NCBI GenBank assembly: GCA_013043685.1
Contig: JABDNT010000016.1
Span: forward strand, 62,001 to 126,000
Direction of reading: 5' to 3'
Length of the DNA stretch: 64,000 nucleotides
From: Flavobacteriaceae bacterium
GTDB lineage: Bacteria; Bacteroidota; Bacteroidia; Flavobacteriales; Flavobacteriaceae
Numbering within the stretch: position 1 is the stretch's first letter; every line of letters starts with the position of its first letter. A model generated the notes under the pieces. That model was not told where the DNA came from, did not search any database, and worked only from the letters and a program-made list of their open reading frames with translations. The position numbers and the translations under genes were made by a program. Shown one piece after another: positions 19,076-28,993 of the stretch.

Positions 19076-20173
19076 TTAATAAACCTCGGTGGTATTATAG
19101 TCTATATCTATAACTTCCAGTTCCAACCATTTGAAATCACCTTCCAGAAATTTCCATGTGATTTCGGCTTTATTTGGAATTTGAACTCCGTGAAATGTAT
19201 CGTAATCCAGAGCTTCTATATGCCAGGTTTCTAAATTGGAATTGTCACCTCCACCGTAAAAACGCTGACTTTCAAATGCTTCAAAATTACCATCAGGGGT
19301 AAAATAGAACGTACCTGTAACGGTTACTCCATTCATCATCATAGAGGCTTCTGCTGAAGTATCTCCCACAGATTCCCAATGAATTCTATTATCGAGAGCA
19401 GCTGTTGGATACCAGCATATCTCTGCCAGATATCGCATCAGTGAACCGGAATTGATCTTTGGATTAGATTTTTCATTAACAATAGGTATAAGGCCCATTA
19501 ACTTAATTGACGTCTCTCCTTCTCCACTTTCCAATTTGTCTCTACCAGTTAAATCGATATCTGAGAAAAGTTCTACTTCCGTGGTCCAAATATAGGAAGC
19601 AGCTGGAATGCTAATATACTGCTCGGCTGTAAAAGGCATCCACCGTGCTTGAGGTTTGGTGCGCATTCTTCCTTTTTGCTGTAGTCTTACAGAACTAATA
19701 TAACTGGAATCATGCATGGATGCCCTTAACCACTTTTGTACTATCGGTGGTTTGTTGTTTATCCTGTCTTCAATAGTATTGTTGAGCGATAATGTCTCGC
19801 TAGATACGAGGATTTCTTTAGCTAGTTTTTCGGATCTAACCCTGAATACATTTTCCGAATAACCGAACAACAATACCAGAGCAATAAGGAGATTTGGTAG
19901 GCTTCCGAACCTGGCGTCGGGCCAGACTGTTATTATCAATGCCTGGGATATGAGGACCGCAAGCAATAACAGCCATTTCCATCGTAAATTGTTATAATGC
20001 ATTAGTATAATGCCACTCATGAATAGCAGGGAAGTAGTTAACCATAATATCCCCTCGAGCCTGGAAACAGCTTTCGAAATCTCGCCGATTTCAGCATATC
20101 CGAACCCTTTAAGGAATCCCATGACATGAATCAGAGCATGTATTCCAACGATAAATGTGAATACAATTTTCAT
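19076..20173 (-). CDS. DUF6544/DUF6920-like membrane protein
   Basis: N-terminal TM helices then beta-rich domain with conserved-style MRTKPQARWMPFTAEQY. Confidence 0.6.
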   Translation of the reverse strand: MKIVFTFIVGIHALIHVMGFLKGFGYAEIGEISKAVSRLEGILWLTTSLLFMSGIILMHYNNLRWKWLLLLAVLISQALIITVWPDARFGSLPNLLIALVLLFGYSENVFRVRSEKLAKEILVSSETLSLNNTIEDRINNKPPIVQKWLRASMHDSSYISSVRLQQKGRMRTKPQARWMPFTAEQYISIPAASYIWTTEVELFSDIDLTGRDKLESGEGETSIKLMGLIPIVNEKSNPKINSGSLMRYLAEICWYPTAALDNRIHWESVGDTSAEASMMMNGVTVTGTFYFTPDGNFEAFESQRFYGGGDNSNLETWHIEALDYDTFHGVQIPNKAEITWKFLEGDFKWLELEVIDIDYNTTEVY

Positions 20174-20191
20174 TAAGCCCCAATTAAAGCT

Positions 20192-20234
20192 TGAAAGTAC
20201 TATAAACCAGATATCTAAACAATGACGGCTGTCA
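20192..20234 (-). promoter_or_regulatory. TGACAGCCGTCA - 23 nt - TACTTTCA (drives 19076)
   Basis: Palindrome 20223-20234; -7 box 20192-20199 minus strand. Confidence 0.8.
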
Positions 20235-20246
20235 ATATTTACGGAT

Positions 20247-20289
20247 TGATTTATATCATACTTCGCTTTTCCATAATAGCATAATTTTA
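20247..20289 (+). promoter_or_regulatory. TGATTTATATCA - 23 nt - TAATTTTA (drives upp)
   Basis: Palindrome 20247-20258; -7 box 20282-20289. Confidence 0.87.
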
Positions 20290-20309
20290 GTATTTAAAGT
20301 ACCGTAGAC

Positions 20310-20963
20310 ATGATCATTCATAATTTTGAACAACCCCCTTCCCTACTGGATCAGTTTATTTCTGAAATTCGCGATAAAACCATCCAAACCGATCCTATGC
20401 GCTTCAGAAAAAATATAGAACGTATTGGAGAGATTTTAAGTTATGAAATGAGTAAAACACTCGATTACAAGATCTCAAGTATAGAAACACCGTTCGGAAT
20501 TAAAGAAATGCCCATACTTCAAGATCAATTAGTCCTTTGTTCCGTCTTGAGAGCCGGCCTGCCACTTCACCAGGGTATTCTTAATTATTTTGACAGGGCC
20601 GAGAATGCCTTCATTTCGGCCTATCGCTATCATCCGGAAGGAGGAGACGACTTTGAAGTCATAGTTCGGTATTTTGCTTCCCCAAAGCTCGACAACAAAG
20701 TTCTTGTACTAACCGATCCGATGCTTGCTACAGGGAAGACACTTGAAAATGTGTTCAAAACCTTACGGTCGCATGGGAACCCCAAAAAGATACATATCCT
20801 TTCTGTGATTGGTTCGGAAGAAGGTGTACAATACGTATCCAAGGTATTTCCGGAATCAACCGAATTCTGGACGGCAGCCATAGACAAAACATTAACAGCC
20901 GAAGGATACATTATTCCGGGGCTTGGGGATGCCGGTGATCTTGCCTTCGGAGAAAAATTATAA
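20310..20963 (+). CDS. upp: Uracil phosphoribosyltransferase
   Basis: VLRAGLPLHQGIL; VLVLTDPMLATGKTLENV; YIIPGLGDAGDLAFG. Confidence 0.95.
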   Translation: MIIHNFEQPPSLLDQFISEIRDKTIQTDPMRFRKNIERIGEILSYEMSKTLDYKISSIETPFGIKEMPILQDQLVLCSVLRAGLPLHQGILNYFDRAENAFISAYRYHPEGGDDFEVIVRYFASPKLDNKVLVLTDPMLATGKTLENVFKTLRSHGNPKKIHILSVIGSEEGVQYVSKVFPESTEFWTAAIDKTLTAEGYIIPGLGDAGDLAFGEKL

Positions 20964-20972
20964 TCCATTTCC

Positions 20973-21015
20973 TGATTTATATCATAGGGCTAAAAGCCTT
21001 TATATCTGAAATTTG
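20973..21015 (+). promoter_or_regulatory. TGATTTATATCA - 23 nt - GAAATTTG (drives HlyD-ABC operon)
   Basis: Palindrome 20973-20984; TTTG of the -7 box at the conserved position (21012-21015). Confidence 0.78.
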
Positions 21016-21025
21016 AAAGAAACAA

Positions 21026-22114
21026 TTGGATATGAGATCATTCCTGGTATTTCTTATGTTTATCTCACTGGTTTGCTGTGATTCTAAAGAAGACAGGATA
21101 CAGCCAAAACGTACCGATCTAACAGAATCGGTTTATGCTTCTGCGACCGTCCAACCCGATAGCCTTTACAAAGTGTACGCCGCCGTTAGCGGAATCCTCG
21201 ATGATATCCTGGTAGAAGAAGGTGATACCGTGGTAATTGGTGAACCCGTAGTGAAAATTATTAATACGAATCCTGCTTTATCGTCTGAAAATGCCAAACT
21301 CGCGTACGAACTGGCGAAGAGTAATTATTCCGGAAATTCGGCCATTTTAAAGACCCTCGAAGAGGAGATCGCTGCGGCCAGACTTAAGCTTTCGAATGAC
21401 TCGGTAAATTACTGCCGGCAAAAGAATCTTTGGGATCAGCAAATAGGATCCAAAGCCGAGTATGATACCCGAAAACTGGCTTACGACCTTTCCAAAAACA
21501 CCGTCGCACGTTTGGAAAATAATTATTCCCGAACCAAAGAAGAACTTGAAACGCAATTTCAACAGGCAGGAAATCAATATAAGTCTGCCCTGGTGACCAC
21601 TGGAGACTTTACTGTAAAAAGTAAGATCAACGGTACTGTTTATTCCTTACTAAAAAATCCAGGAGAGCTTGTAAGCACTTTGGAGCCTATCGCAACGATA
21701 GGAAGTACAAATGATTTTATTATTGAATTGCTCATCGATGAGGTCGATGTGGTCAAGGTGCGTAAAGCTCAGAAAGTAATTGTTTCTCTGGATTCGTATG
21801 GTAACCGGGTCTTTACAGCAATTATTTCAAGAATTCTTCCTGCCAAGGATATGCGGAATCAAACCTTCACAGTTGAAGCCATTTTTGAAGAGGAACCAGG
21901 TATTCTATATCCGGGGCTATCTGGTGAGGCAAATATTATTATCGCCGTAAAAGAAGATGTACTAACGATACCGAAACTTTATCTGATAGATGAAAATAAG
22001 GTAAAAACCGAGGACGGTATTGTAGAAATTGAGACGGGTCTGCAGGATCTTGAAAAAGTGGAGATTCTTTCCGGAATCTCTGAAGATGACTGGATATTAA
22101 AACCAGCGCAATGA
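21026..22114 (+). CDS. HlyD/MacA-type periplasmic adaptor lipoprotein
   Basis: Lipobox LVCCDS; biotinyl-lipoyl-like halves; coiled coil; KSKINGTVYSLLKNPGELVS. Confidence 0.88.
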   Translation: MDMRSFLVFLMFISLVCCDSKEDRIQPKRTDLTESVYASATVQPDSLYKVYAAVSGILDDILVEEGDTVVIGEPVVKIINTNPALSSENAKLAYELAKSNYSGNSAILKTLEEEIAAARLKLSNDSVNYCRQKNLWDQQIGSKAEYDTRKLAYDLSKNTVARLENNYSRTKEELETQFQQAGNQYKSALVTTGDFTVKSKINGTVYSLLKNPGELVSTLEPIATIGSTNDFIIELLIDEVDVVKVRKAQKVIVSLDSYGNRVFTAIISRILPAKDMRNQTFTVEAIFEEEPGILYPGLSGEANIIIAVKEDVLTIPKLYLIDENKVKTEDGIVEIETGLQDLEKVEILSGISEDDWILKPAQ

Positions 22115-23373
22115 ATCAGAAAAAGGTATTATTCACTATTGCAAAAACCCATTTGCTTACTAAATTCAGGCAAACGGCTACTGCTGCGTTAGGAGTCACC
22201 TTCGGGATAGGCGCGTATATCACCCTGGTCTGTTTTATGACCGGTTTGAATAAAATGCTGGATGATCTCGTGCTCAATCAAACCCCTCACGTACACATAT
22301 ATAATGAAATAGAGCCATCGGAAAAACAACCGGTGAGTTTGTATAAAGAATTTGAAAATGCGTTGAATACCGTACATTCTATAAAGCCTAAACAAAGCCA
22401 GGTGCGCATCCATAATGCCCTTCCAATCATCGATCATCTGAGGAAGGATGAGAACGTCCTTTGTGCCCTTCCCCAGGTAAGAACACAGGTATTCTATGTA
22501 GCAGGTTCCATCGAACTGGGAGGAACCATCACAGGCATCAATATCAGGGAGGAGGTGGAGTATTTCAATTTTGGGGATTATGTAGTGGATGGCGATCCTG
22601 TAGATCTTAAAAATACCGATAATAGTATTTTACTGGGAGCGGGGATTGCTGAAACGATGTCGCTTCATATCGGAGACCGCGTTCAGATAACCTCCACTGG
22701 AGGAACCATTTTTCCACTGAAGATAGTAGGTATCTTTCAAAGTGGAATTGCCGATGTGGATAACGTACGAAGTTTCACTACTATTAAAACTGCGCAGCGA
22801 ATCGTGGAAGGCTCAGATAATTATATCACGGATATTAATTTAAAACTGAATGATATCTCGCAGGCACCAACAATAGCAAGGACAATTGAACGACAATTCG
22901 ATCTGAAAGCTATCGATATTAACGAGGCCAATGCACAATTTGAAACAGGAACGACTATTCGGAACTTGATCACCTACGCTGTGTCAATCACATTATTGAT
23001 TGTTGCGGGATTTGGCATTTACAATATTTTAAATATGCTCATTTACGAAAAAATGAACGATATAGCCATACTGAAAGCTACCGGTTTTTCGGGTAAAGAT
23101 GTTCAGCTCATATTTATTATGCAGGCGCTCATTATTGGTATCGTTGGCGGAATCCTGGGATTATTTTTGGGAATGGGACTCGCTCATTTAATCGACGGAA
23201 TTGCATTTGAAACAGAAGCACTTCCCACTATTACCACCTATCCTGTAAACCACAATCCGTGGTTCTATGTGATTGGTATAACATTCGCCATTGTTTCAAC
23301 TTTTCTAGCCGGTTATTTACCATCGCAGAGAGCAAAACGGGTAGATCCTGTGAAGATCATCAGAGGACAATAA
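22111..23373 (+). CDS. ABC transporter permease (FtsX/MacB type)
   Basis: N-term TM + periplasmic MacB_PCD-like + FtsX C-terminal: YNILNMLIYEKMNDIAILKATGFSGKDV. Confidence 0.92.
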   Translation: MNQKKVLFTIAKTHLLTKFRQTATAALGVTFGIGAYITLVCFMTGLNKMLDDLVLNQTPHVHIYNEIEPSEKQPVSLYKEFENALNTVHSIKPKQSQVRIHNALPIIDHLRKDENVLCALPQVRTQVFYVAGSIELGGTITGINIREEVEYFNFGDYVVDGDPVDLKNTDNSILLGAGIAETMSLHIGDRVQITSTGGTIFPLKIVGIFQSGIADVDNVRSFTTIKTAQRIVEGSDNYITDINLKLNDISQAPTIARTIERQFDLKAIDINEANAQFETGTTIRNLITYAVSITLLIVAGFGIYNILNMLIYEKMNDIAILKATGFSGKDVQLIFIMQALIIGIVGGILGLFLGMGLAHLIDGIAFETEALPTITTYPVNHNPWFYVIGITFAIVSTFLAGYLPSQRAKRVDPVKIIRGQ

Positions 23374-23377
23374 GGTC

Positions 23378-24052
23378 ATGGACATTGTATTAGAAGCACG
23401 TCATATAGATAAATACTTTACAAAACCGGTAGAGTTCCACGTATTAAAGGATATCAACCTGGAAGTGAAGAAGGGAGAATTCACGTCGGTTATGGGGAAA
23501 TCGGGATGTGGTAAATCTACACTACTTTATATTCTTTCTACCATGGACACGGACTATAAGGGTGAACTTTTTCTAAACGGTGAGTTAACCACTGGCCTGG
23601 ACAGCAATCGTTTAGCGCATATACGTAATAAATACATCGGCTTTGTATTTCAATTTCACTATCTCCTTTCTGAATTCTCTGTGCTGGAAAATGTAATGCT
23701 CCCGGCAAAGAAGCTCGGTGAGAAAAGTGTTGAGGAAATAAAGGAGGACGCTATGCTGAAATTGAAGATGCTGGAAATAGATAACCTTGCGATGAAAAGA
23801 GCCAACCGTATTTCCGGAGGTGAAAAACAACGTGTAGCTATTGCGCGAGCACTTATAAATGACCCATTAATCCTAATGGGTGATGAGCCTACAGGAAATC
23901 TGGACAGTCAAAACGCAGAGAATGTATTCAGGATCTTCAAGAAATTGAGTGATGAACAAGGACTTTCACTGCTGGTGGTAACGCACGATATTGATTTTGC
24001 CGATAAAACCGACCGCATCATATTGATGGGTGACGGTACTATCCTGGATTAG
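23378..24052 (+). CDS. ABC transporter ATP-binding protein (LolD/MacB-like)
   Basis: MGKSGCGKSTLL Walker A; RISGGEKQRVAIARAL signature; LMGDEPTGNLD Walker B. Confidence 0.95.
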   Translation: MDIVLEARHIDKYFTKPVEFHVLKDINLEVKKGEFTSVMGKSGCGKSTLLYILSTMDTDYKGELFLNGELTTGLDSNRLAHIRNKYIGFVFQFHYLLSEFSVLENVMLPAKKLGEKSVEEIKEDAMLKLKMLEIDNLAMKRANRISGGEKQRVAIARALINDPLILMGDEPTGNLDSQNAENVFRIFKKLSDEQGLSLLVVTHDIDFADKTDRIILMGDGTILD

Positions 24053-24770
24053 TAACTATACTGGCGATACCTATTCCTAAGATCAGGAACAATACGATAT
24101 AACGGAACTGTTCATGAGAAATGTATTTAAGGATCCGTTTACCGATCCAGGTACCTAAAATTCCAATGACAATGAGGATAGGGATTAGATACAGTAATTC
24201 CATCTTCATATAACCGTTGAAATAATACACGACCGTTCGGCTGGAATCTACTCCCAGGTCAATCACTGCTGAAGTGGCAATGAATTTGTCTTTACTCATT
24301 TTAAAAGCGGCCAGTGTCATCCCTCGTATGGCTCCTCCGGTTCCTAGAATTCCCGCACTAAATCCAGATAATACTCCACCAATGATCGCATTTGGAGTCT
24401 TTGGTTTTACCTCCAATTGATTAAAAATTAAGAATAACAAGCTAAAGGTAACAAGGAAGCCGCCCAGTATATAGGTTAAGATCACAGGATCGAAGAACTT
24501 GCTCACATAAGCTCCAAGTATCACAAATAGTACGGCTGGGACTCCCAGAGTTAAAATGATCTTCTTATCTATACCTTTTTTAAAGAATGCTATCTTAGTG
24601 ATGTTGCTAGAAACATGGAATAAAGCCGTTATTCCGAGTACGGCCTGAAAGTCCAGGAAATAGTTTGCAACAGGGACAAAAAACACGGAAGAACCAAATC
24701 CACCTACCGTACCAAAAATTTCGGCAAGTAGTGATAGAATTATGAATGCGGGCAGGTATTTCGTCAGCAT
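24039..24770 (-). CDS. TauE/SafE-family sulfite exporter-like permease
   Basis: GTVGGFGSSVFFVPVANYFLDF; GFSAGILGTGGAIRG; WIGKRIL. Confidence 0.88.
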   Translation of the reverse strand: MLTKYLPAFIILSLLAEIFGTVGGFGSSVFFVPVANYFLDFQAVLGITALFHVSSNITKIAFFKKGIDKKIILTLGVPAVLFVILGAYVSKFFDPVILTYILGGFLVTFSLLFLIFNQLEVKPKTPNAIIGGVLSGFSAGILGTGGAIRGMTLAAFKMSKDKFIATSAVIDLGVDSSRTVVYYFNGYMKMELLYLIPILIVIGILGTWIGKRILKYISHEQFRYIVLFLILGIGIASIVTNPG

Positions 24771-24792
24771 GATTTGATACTACGGTTATTGA

Positions 24793-24835
24793 CAAAGTTA
24801 GATGGGTGAAGTTAAATCTGCCATGATATAAATCA
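24793..24835 (-). promoter_or_regulatory. TGATTTATATCA - 23 nt - TAACTTTG (drives tauE-like 24039)
   Basis: Palindrome 24824-24835; perfect -7 box 24793-24800 minus strand. Confidence 0.9.
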
Positions 24836-24910
24836 GATAAGAGCAGCTGTAAAGATTAGTGAAATCTCCTTTGTCGGACTTTTAAATTTCGTTATTTTTG
24901 CCACAAGATT

Positions 24911-24988
<78 letters not shown>

Positions 24989-24992
24989 AACC

Positions 24993-25020
24993 AAAAAGTG
25001 ATGCAGATGCATCACTTTTT
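24993..25020 (+). terminator. Hairpin AAAAAGTGATGCA..TGCATCACTTTTT downstream of tRNA-Pro(GGG)
   Basis: Perfect stem followed by T-run. Confidence 0.85.
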
Positions 25021-25057
25021 TTATTTCCGAGAGCGTACTGAATTTATTCAGTTAAGT

Positions 25058-25227
25058 TTGAGGGAATAAAAAAAAGGAAACACGAAGTGTTCACTTTTTG
25101 ATTTGCAATGAGGGTTTTGTAGGATTCTCTAAATCCTGTTTTGCTTGAGGGAATAAAAAAAGGAAACACGAAGTGTTCACTTTTTGATTTGCAACGAGGG
25201 TTTTGAAGGATTCTCTAAATCCTGTTT
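25058..25227. repeat. Two near-identical tandem ~83-85-bp repeats (25058-25142; 25145-25227)
   Basis: TTGAGGGAATAAAAAAAGGAAACACGAAGTGTTCACTTTTTGATTTGCAAYGAGGGTTTTGWAGGATTCTCTAAATCCTGTTT in both copies. Confidence 0.95.
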
Positions 25228-25230
25228 CTA

Positions 25231-25261
25231 AAAAAAAGTGATGCATTGCTGCATCACTTTT
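25231..25261. terminator. Bidirectional hairpin GTGATGCA-ttgc-TGCATCAC with A/T tracts
   Basis: Same stem as the 24993 hairpin; lies between the repeats and minus-strand gene 25288. Confidence 0.85.
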
Positions 25262-25287
25262 TATAATCAGTCAAAAAACAACTCAAT

Positions 25288-25764
25288 CTATATAAATAAC
25301 AAATGGGTTCCTTCCTTGTCTGCCCTATTATAGAAATCACCAATAGTAAGGATACCGTCCAATTCGTCAATCAGGTCTTCCCTTTCTAAATGGAACATAT
25401 CTATCGCGAGCTTACAGCCCCAAAGTTTACAGCCTGAATCGGATAGAATTTCAAGAAATTCTCCTACGGGAGGCATATCCAGCTTCTCCATTTCTTTCTT
25501 CATCATTTTCGTGGCCAACGCCTCCACGCCGGGCAAAGCACCCAACATAGTAGGCATATGCATTGCAGGATTACCTACGGTTGCCACGTGTAAGTGTTCC
25601 AATTTTTTCTTCTGAATGGCTTCCAATCCAAAGAAAGTGAAGAATATTTCAGACTCAATACCTTCCATGCGTGCTCCATTCGCCATGACAAAGGCAGCGT
25701 AAGCATTTTCAATGGTTGCTTTGGAAAGGATAAAGAGCATTTTTCTAACTTTTGTCTCGCTCAT
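25288..25764 (-). CDS. DsrE/DsrF/DrsH-like family sulfur carrier protein
   Basis: MLFILSKATIENAYAAFVMANGARMEGIESEIFFTFFGLEAI; DSGCKLWGCKLAIDMF. Confidence 0.85.
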   Translation of the reverse strand: MSETKVRKMLFILSKATIENAYAAFVMANGARMEGIESEIFFTFFGLEAIQKKKLEHLHVATVGNPAMHMPTMLGALPGVEALATKMMKKEMEKLDMPPVGEFLEILSDSGCKLWGCKLAIDMFHLEREDLIDELDGILTIGDFYNRADKEGTHLLFI

Positions 25765-25804
25765 AATAAGGTTTATTAAAAATTAATCTCAGTAAAAAAA
25801 CCGG

Positions 25805-26113
25805 TTAAATACAACTTTTAGGTTTTGGTATTCCAGCAATTAATGTGGATTTCTTTAGCGGTCCACCGGGGAATAAGCTGTAAAATTCCTTGATATTGAT
25901 AACGCCGCTTTTCTTTATTCCTCTGATAGAAAGAGCCTCTTCCTTTCGATGTTTATCCTGAAGGTATTCGATCACTTCCCAGTGTTTATCTGTTAATATT
26001 ATATTTTGCTCTTCCGCTAATTTTTCACCAATTTCTTTATCCCACTGGCTGAAATCCAACAGATAGCCTTCTTCATTTACTTCAATTTCACGTTGTTCAA
26101 TCATTTTTTTCAT
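25805..26113 (-). CDS. TusE/DsrC/DsvC-family sulfur relay protein
   Basis: DEEGYLLDFSQWDKEIGEKLAEEQNI-type N-term; C-terminal penultimate Cys (PKPKSCI). Confidence 0.88.
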   Translation of the reverse strand: MKKMIEQREIEVNEEGYLLDFSQWDKEIGEKLAEEQNIILTDKHWEVIEYLQDKHRKEEALSIRGIKKSGVINIKEFYSLFPGGPLKKSTLIAGIPKPKSCI

Positions 26114-26128
26114 GGTCTTATAATTTAA

Positions 26129-27391
26129 TTAATTCACTTTTTCGTAATGTTTTCCTTTTTCACTCATAGTGGCAGAAACGAAAGGTATATGTACTCCTTT
26201 AATAAGCATATTCCAATATACCCACCTGAATGCCATTTTACCCATATGATTCGCCCGGCTCTCTTTCAACAGACGTAATGGCCCGACACCGGGAAAAGGA
26301 AATGTACCTTCTACAGGTTCGTGGGTATAATTAAAGTCGATCAGTAAGGCTTTTCCGTTTCCGGTTTCAATAAAACAGTTCGCGTGTCCGTCAAACTCTT
26401 CTTTTAATTCCTCACCCTTGATATAGCGTAGAATATTATCTGTTAGTATTTCAGCTTCAAAATGAGCAACGGATCCCGCCTTGGAGGCCGGTATGTTGGT
26501 GGCATCACCAATAGCAAAAATGTTTTCATGTTCCAGGGTTTGCAACGAACCTTTATTAGTTGGAATAAAGTTGAGATCATCGCCCATACCAGAGCGCTCA
26601 ATAACGGAATCACCCATATTAGTTGGCACCGTGACCAGGAGGTCATATTCTACTTCCGTATCGGCGTAATCGATTATCTTATTATTCTCATAATCGACAC
26701 GTTCAATATTGAAATCTGTTACCTCCTTAATATTTTTTTCTTCCAATAAATAATGTAGCGTTTTTGTAGCGGTTGGCTTGGTAAAAGCACCGCCTAAGGG
26801 CGTTACAAAGGTTATATCGACCTTATCCCTCATTCCTTTATGCTTGAAGTAAGAATCGGCCAGGAATGCAAACTCCAGTGGAGCGACGGGACATTTAATA
26901 GGCATTTCAGTGATATGAACCACTAGTTTACCACCCTCCCATTCTCGTAATTTATCGCGCAGGGCCTTAGCACCTTCATAGGTGTAGAAGTCGAAAATAT
27001 TCTTATACCACATTGGGCCATCCATGCCTTCAATCTCATCCGGGGCAATTTTAGAACCCGTAGCGACGATAAGAATATCATAGGATAATTGTTCATTATT
27101 TTCGAGAATTACCCTATTCTCCTTCGGCTCAATTAGTTCAATTCGCTTCTGAATATAGGTCGCATTTTTAGGAATGAATTTCCGCCCTTTTTTCTTTACC
27201 TGTTTAGTTGTATAAATATCAAATGGTAAGAACAGAAATCCAGGTTGATAGTAATGTGTTTTAAATTGATCGACAATGGTGATCTTCCATTCATTTTTGG
27301 GGAGCTTCTTGATAAGATGATTAGACATCATGGTACCTGCCGTACCAGCCCCTAGTATTACTAAATTTTTCATGCTTTCTTGATTACCCAT
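26129..27391 (-). CDS. FAD-dependent sulfide:quinone oxidoreductase-like protein
   Basis: LVILGAGTAGTMMSNHL; DILIVATGSKIAPDEIEGMDG; FAIGDATNIPASKAGSVAHFEAE. Confidence 0.87.
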   Translation of the reverse strand: MGNQESMKNLVILGAGTAGTMMSNHLIKKLPKNEWKITIVDQFKTHYYQPGFLFLPFDIYTTKQVKKKGRKFIPKNATYIQKRIELIEPKENRVILENNEQLSYDILIVATGSKIAPDEIEGMDGPMWYKNIFDFYTYEGAKALRDKLREWEGGKLVVHITEMPIKCPVAPLEFAFLADSYFKHKGMRDKVDITFVTPLGGAFTKPTATKTLHYLLEEKNIKEVTDFNIERVDYENNKIIDYADTEVEYDLLVTVPTNMGDSVIERSGMGDDLNFIPTNKGSLQTLEHENIFAIGDATNIPASKAGSVAHFEAEILTDNILRYIKGEELKEEFDGHANCFIETGNGKALLIDFNYTHEPVEGTFPFPGVGPLRLLKESRANHMGKMAFRWVYWNMLIKGVHIPFVSATMSEKGKHYEKVN

Positions 27392-27432
27392 TCTATGTGG
27401 ATATATACTTTACCCAATGAATTATTACGGCG

Positions 27433-27475
27433 TAAAATTAAACGCGTTCACAGGAAATTTTTATGACATTTATCA
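27433..27475 (-). promoter_or_regulatory. TGATAAATGTCA - 23 nt - TAATTTTA (drives SQR-TusE-DsrE operon)
   Basis: Palindrome 27464-27475; -7 box 27433-27440 minus strand. Confidence 0.87.
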
Positions 27476-27512
27476 TGTACTAAGCGTCATTTTTTCGATT
27501 GTTTGTTTTTAC

Positions 27513-27555
27513 TGATTTTTATCATATATCCTGAAAATTCTCGTCTATAGATTTG
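27513..27555 (+). promoter_or_regulatory. TGATTTTTATCA - 23 nt - TAGATTTG (drives OmpP1/FadL 27648)
   Basis: Palindrome 27513-27524; perfect -7 box 27548-27555. Confidence 0.9.
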
Positions 27556-27647
27556 TACCCATTATTGAGTATTAACATGAACTAAGCGGTATAATTTCGC
27601 TTTTGTATTACAGAGAAGAATACCGCTGGTTTTAAACACCATAAACC

Positions 27648-28973
27648 ATGAGAAACTTTTTAAGTATTCTGGTATTCCTGTTTTCTATAGCACTTTATTC
27701 ACAAGCAGGACATATCATGCAGGGAGTAGGATCTGTAAATATGTCAATGGGTGGCGCGGCCACCGGGCAACCAACGGACATTTCAGGTGCGTTGCACTGG
27801 AATCCTGCTGCAATCTCAACTTTCGATGAAGATATATTGAAAGTCGATATCGGATTTTTCTTTTCTTCACCCGAACTAAGTTCAACAGTACCTGTATTTA
27901 ACGAGATGGGAGAACCTACAGGTCAATTTTTCAGTGGGGTCACTGAAGACGACAGAGGTGTTTCTCCTTTGCCAAACCTTGCAATGGTTTGGGGAGCTTC
28001 AGACAGCAAGAGTACATTCGGTGCTTCTGCATTCGGTATAAGTGGATTTGGGGTAACCTTCCCCGAAAATGCTTCTAACCCAATTAACGCACCACAAAAT
28101 TTCGGAGGTTTCGGAAGAATAGAATCCGACTATAGCTTGCTACAGTTAAGTTTTTCCTGGGCCTATCAGTTATCAGACCAATTCTCTATAGGTCTGCAAC
28201 CTAATTTCAACTACGCTACTTTAGAACTTATGCCAAACCCAACTGCTAATCCAACCGCATTTGGTTACCCGTCTACAGATAAAGCCACTGCCCTTGGATT
28301 TGGTGGACAGATTGGACTTTTCTATGATACAGGTGTAGGTTTCAAATTCGGTACTTCCTATAAGACCGTTCAGTCTTTTGGCGATTTCGAATTGGAGAAC
28401 ACCTACCTGAACGGAGCTACAGCAACCAACGAACTGGCATTGGATTACCCCGCTATCTGGTCTTTCGGAGCTGGATTTTCTGAAGGAGATTTCGACATCG
28501 CTCTGGACTACAGACTGGTAGATTACGAAAATACCGACGGATTCTCAGAAACAGGTTGGACACAAACAGCCTCAGTTTCTGGTTTCGGATGGAAGAATAT
28601 TAGCATTATCTCCGCAGGTGTTCAATACAAAGGAGTTGATAAACTTCCATTACGTGTTGGATATACTTATAGTTCAAATCCAATAGAAAGTGACGTGGCA
28701 TTCTTTAACGTACCGGCAACGGCCATTATAGAAAATGCCTTCCAATTTGGATTAAGTTATGAGGTTAGCCACTGTATAAAACTTGATGGAATGTTCCATT
28801 ATGGATCCAGTGCAGGTGCCACCTCAGGCCCATTACTAAATCCGATGTTCATATCCAACTTCCCACCTTACGGAGCAATTCCGGGTAGTGAAGTATCTTA
28901 CGATATGACTACTTCCATGGTTATGGTGGGTGCCAGCTATACCTTCAAAACAAAAACTGAGGACACTGATTAA
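27648..28973 (+). CDS. OmpP1/FadL/TodX-family outer membrane protein
   Basis: Signal peptide; MGGAATGQPTDISGALHWNPAAIS; beta-barrel C-terminal MVMVGASYTFK. Confidence 0.9.
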   Translation: MRNFLSILVFLFSIALYSQAGHIMQGVGSVNMSMGGAATGQPTDISGALHWNPAAISTFDEDILKVDIGFFFSSPELSSTVPVFNEMGEPTGQFFSGVTEDDRGVSPLPNLAMVWGASDSKSTFGASAFGISGFGVTFPENASNPINAPQNFGGFGRIESDYSLLQLSFSWAYQLSDQFSIGLQPNFNYATLELMPNPTANPTAFGYPSTDKATALGFGGQIGLFYDTGVGFKFGTSYKTVQSFGDFELENTYLNGATATNELALDYPAIWSFGAGFSEGDFDIALDYRLVDYENTDGFSETGWTQTASVSGFGWKNISIISAGVQYKGVDKLPLRVGYTYSSNPIESDVAFFNVPATAIIENAFQFGLSYEVSHCIKLDGMFHYGSSAGATSGPLLNPMFISNFPPYGAIPGSEVSYDMTTSMVMVGASYTFKTKTEDTD

Positions 28974-28993
28974 CACTTAGAGTTTTCTGAAAG

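Noticed and set aside
25058-25227. Tandem repeats as a CRISPR array
   Set aside because: Only two ~84-bp units, no 20-50-bp spacers, no cas genes; lies in a tRNA trailer region.
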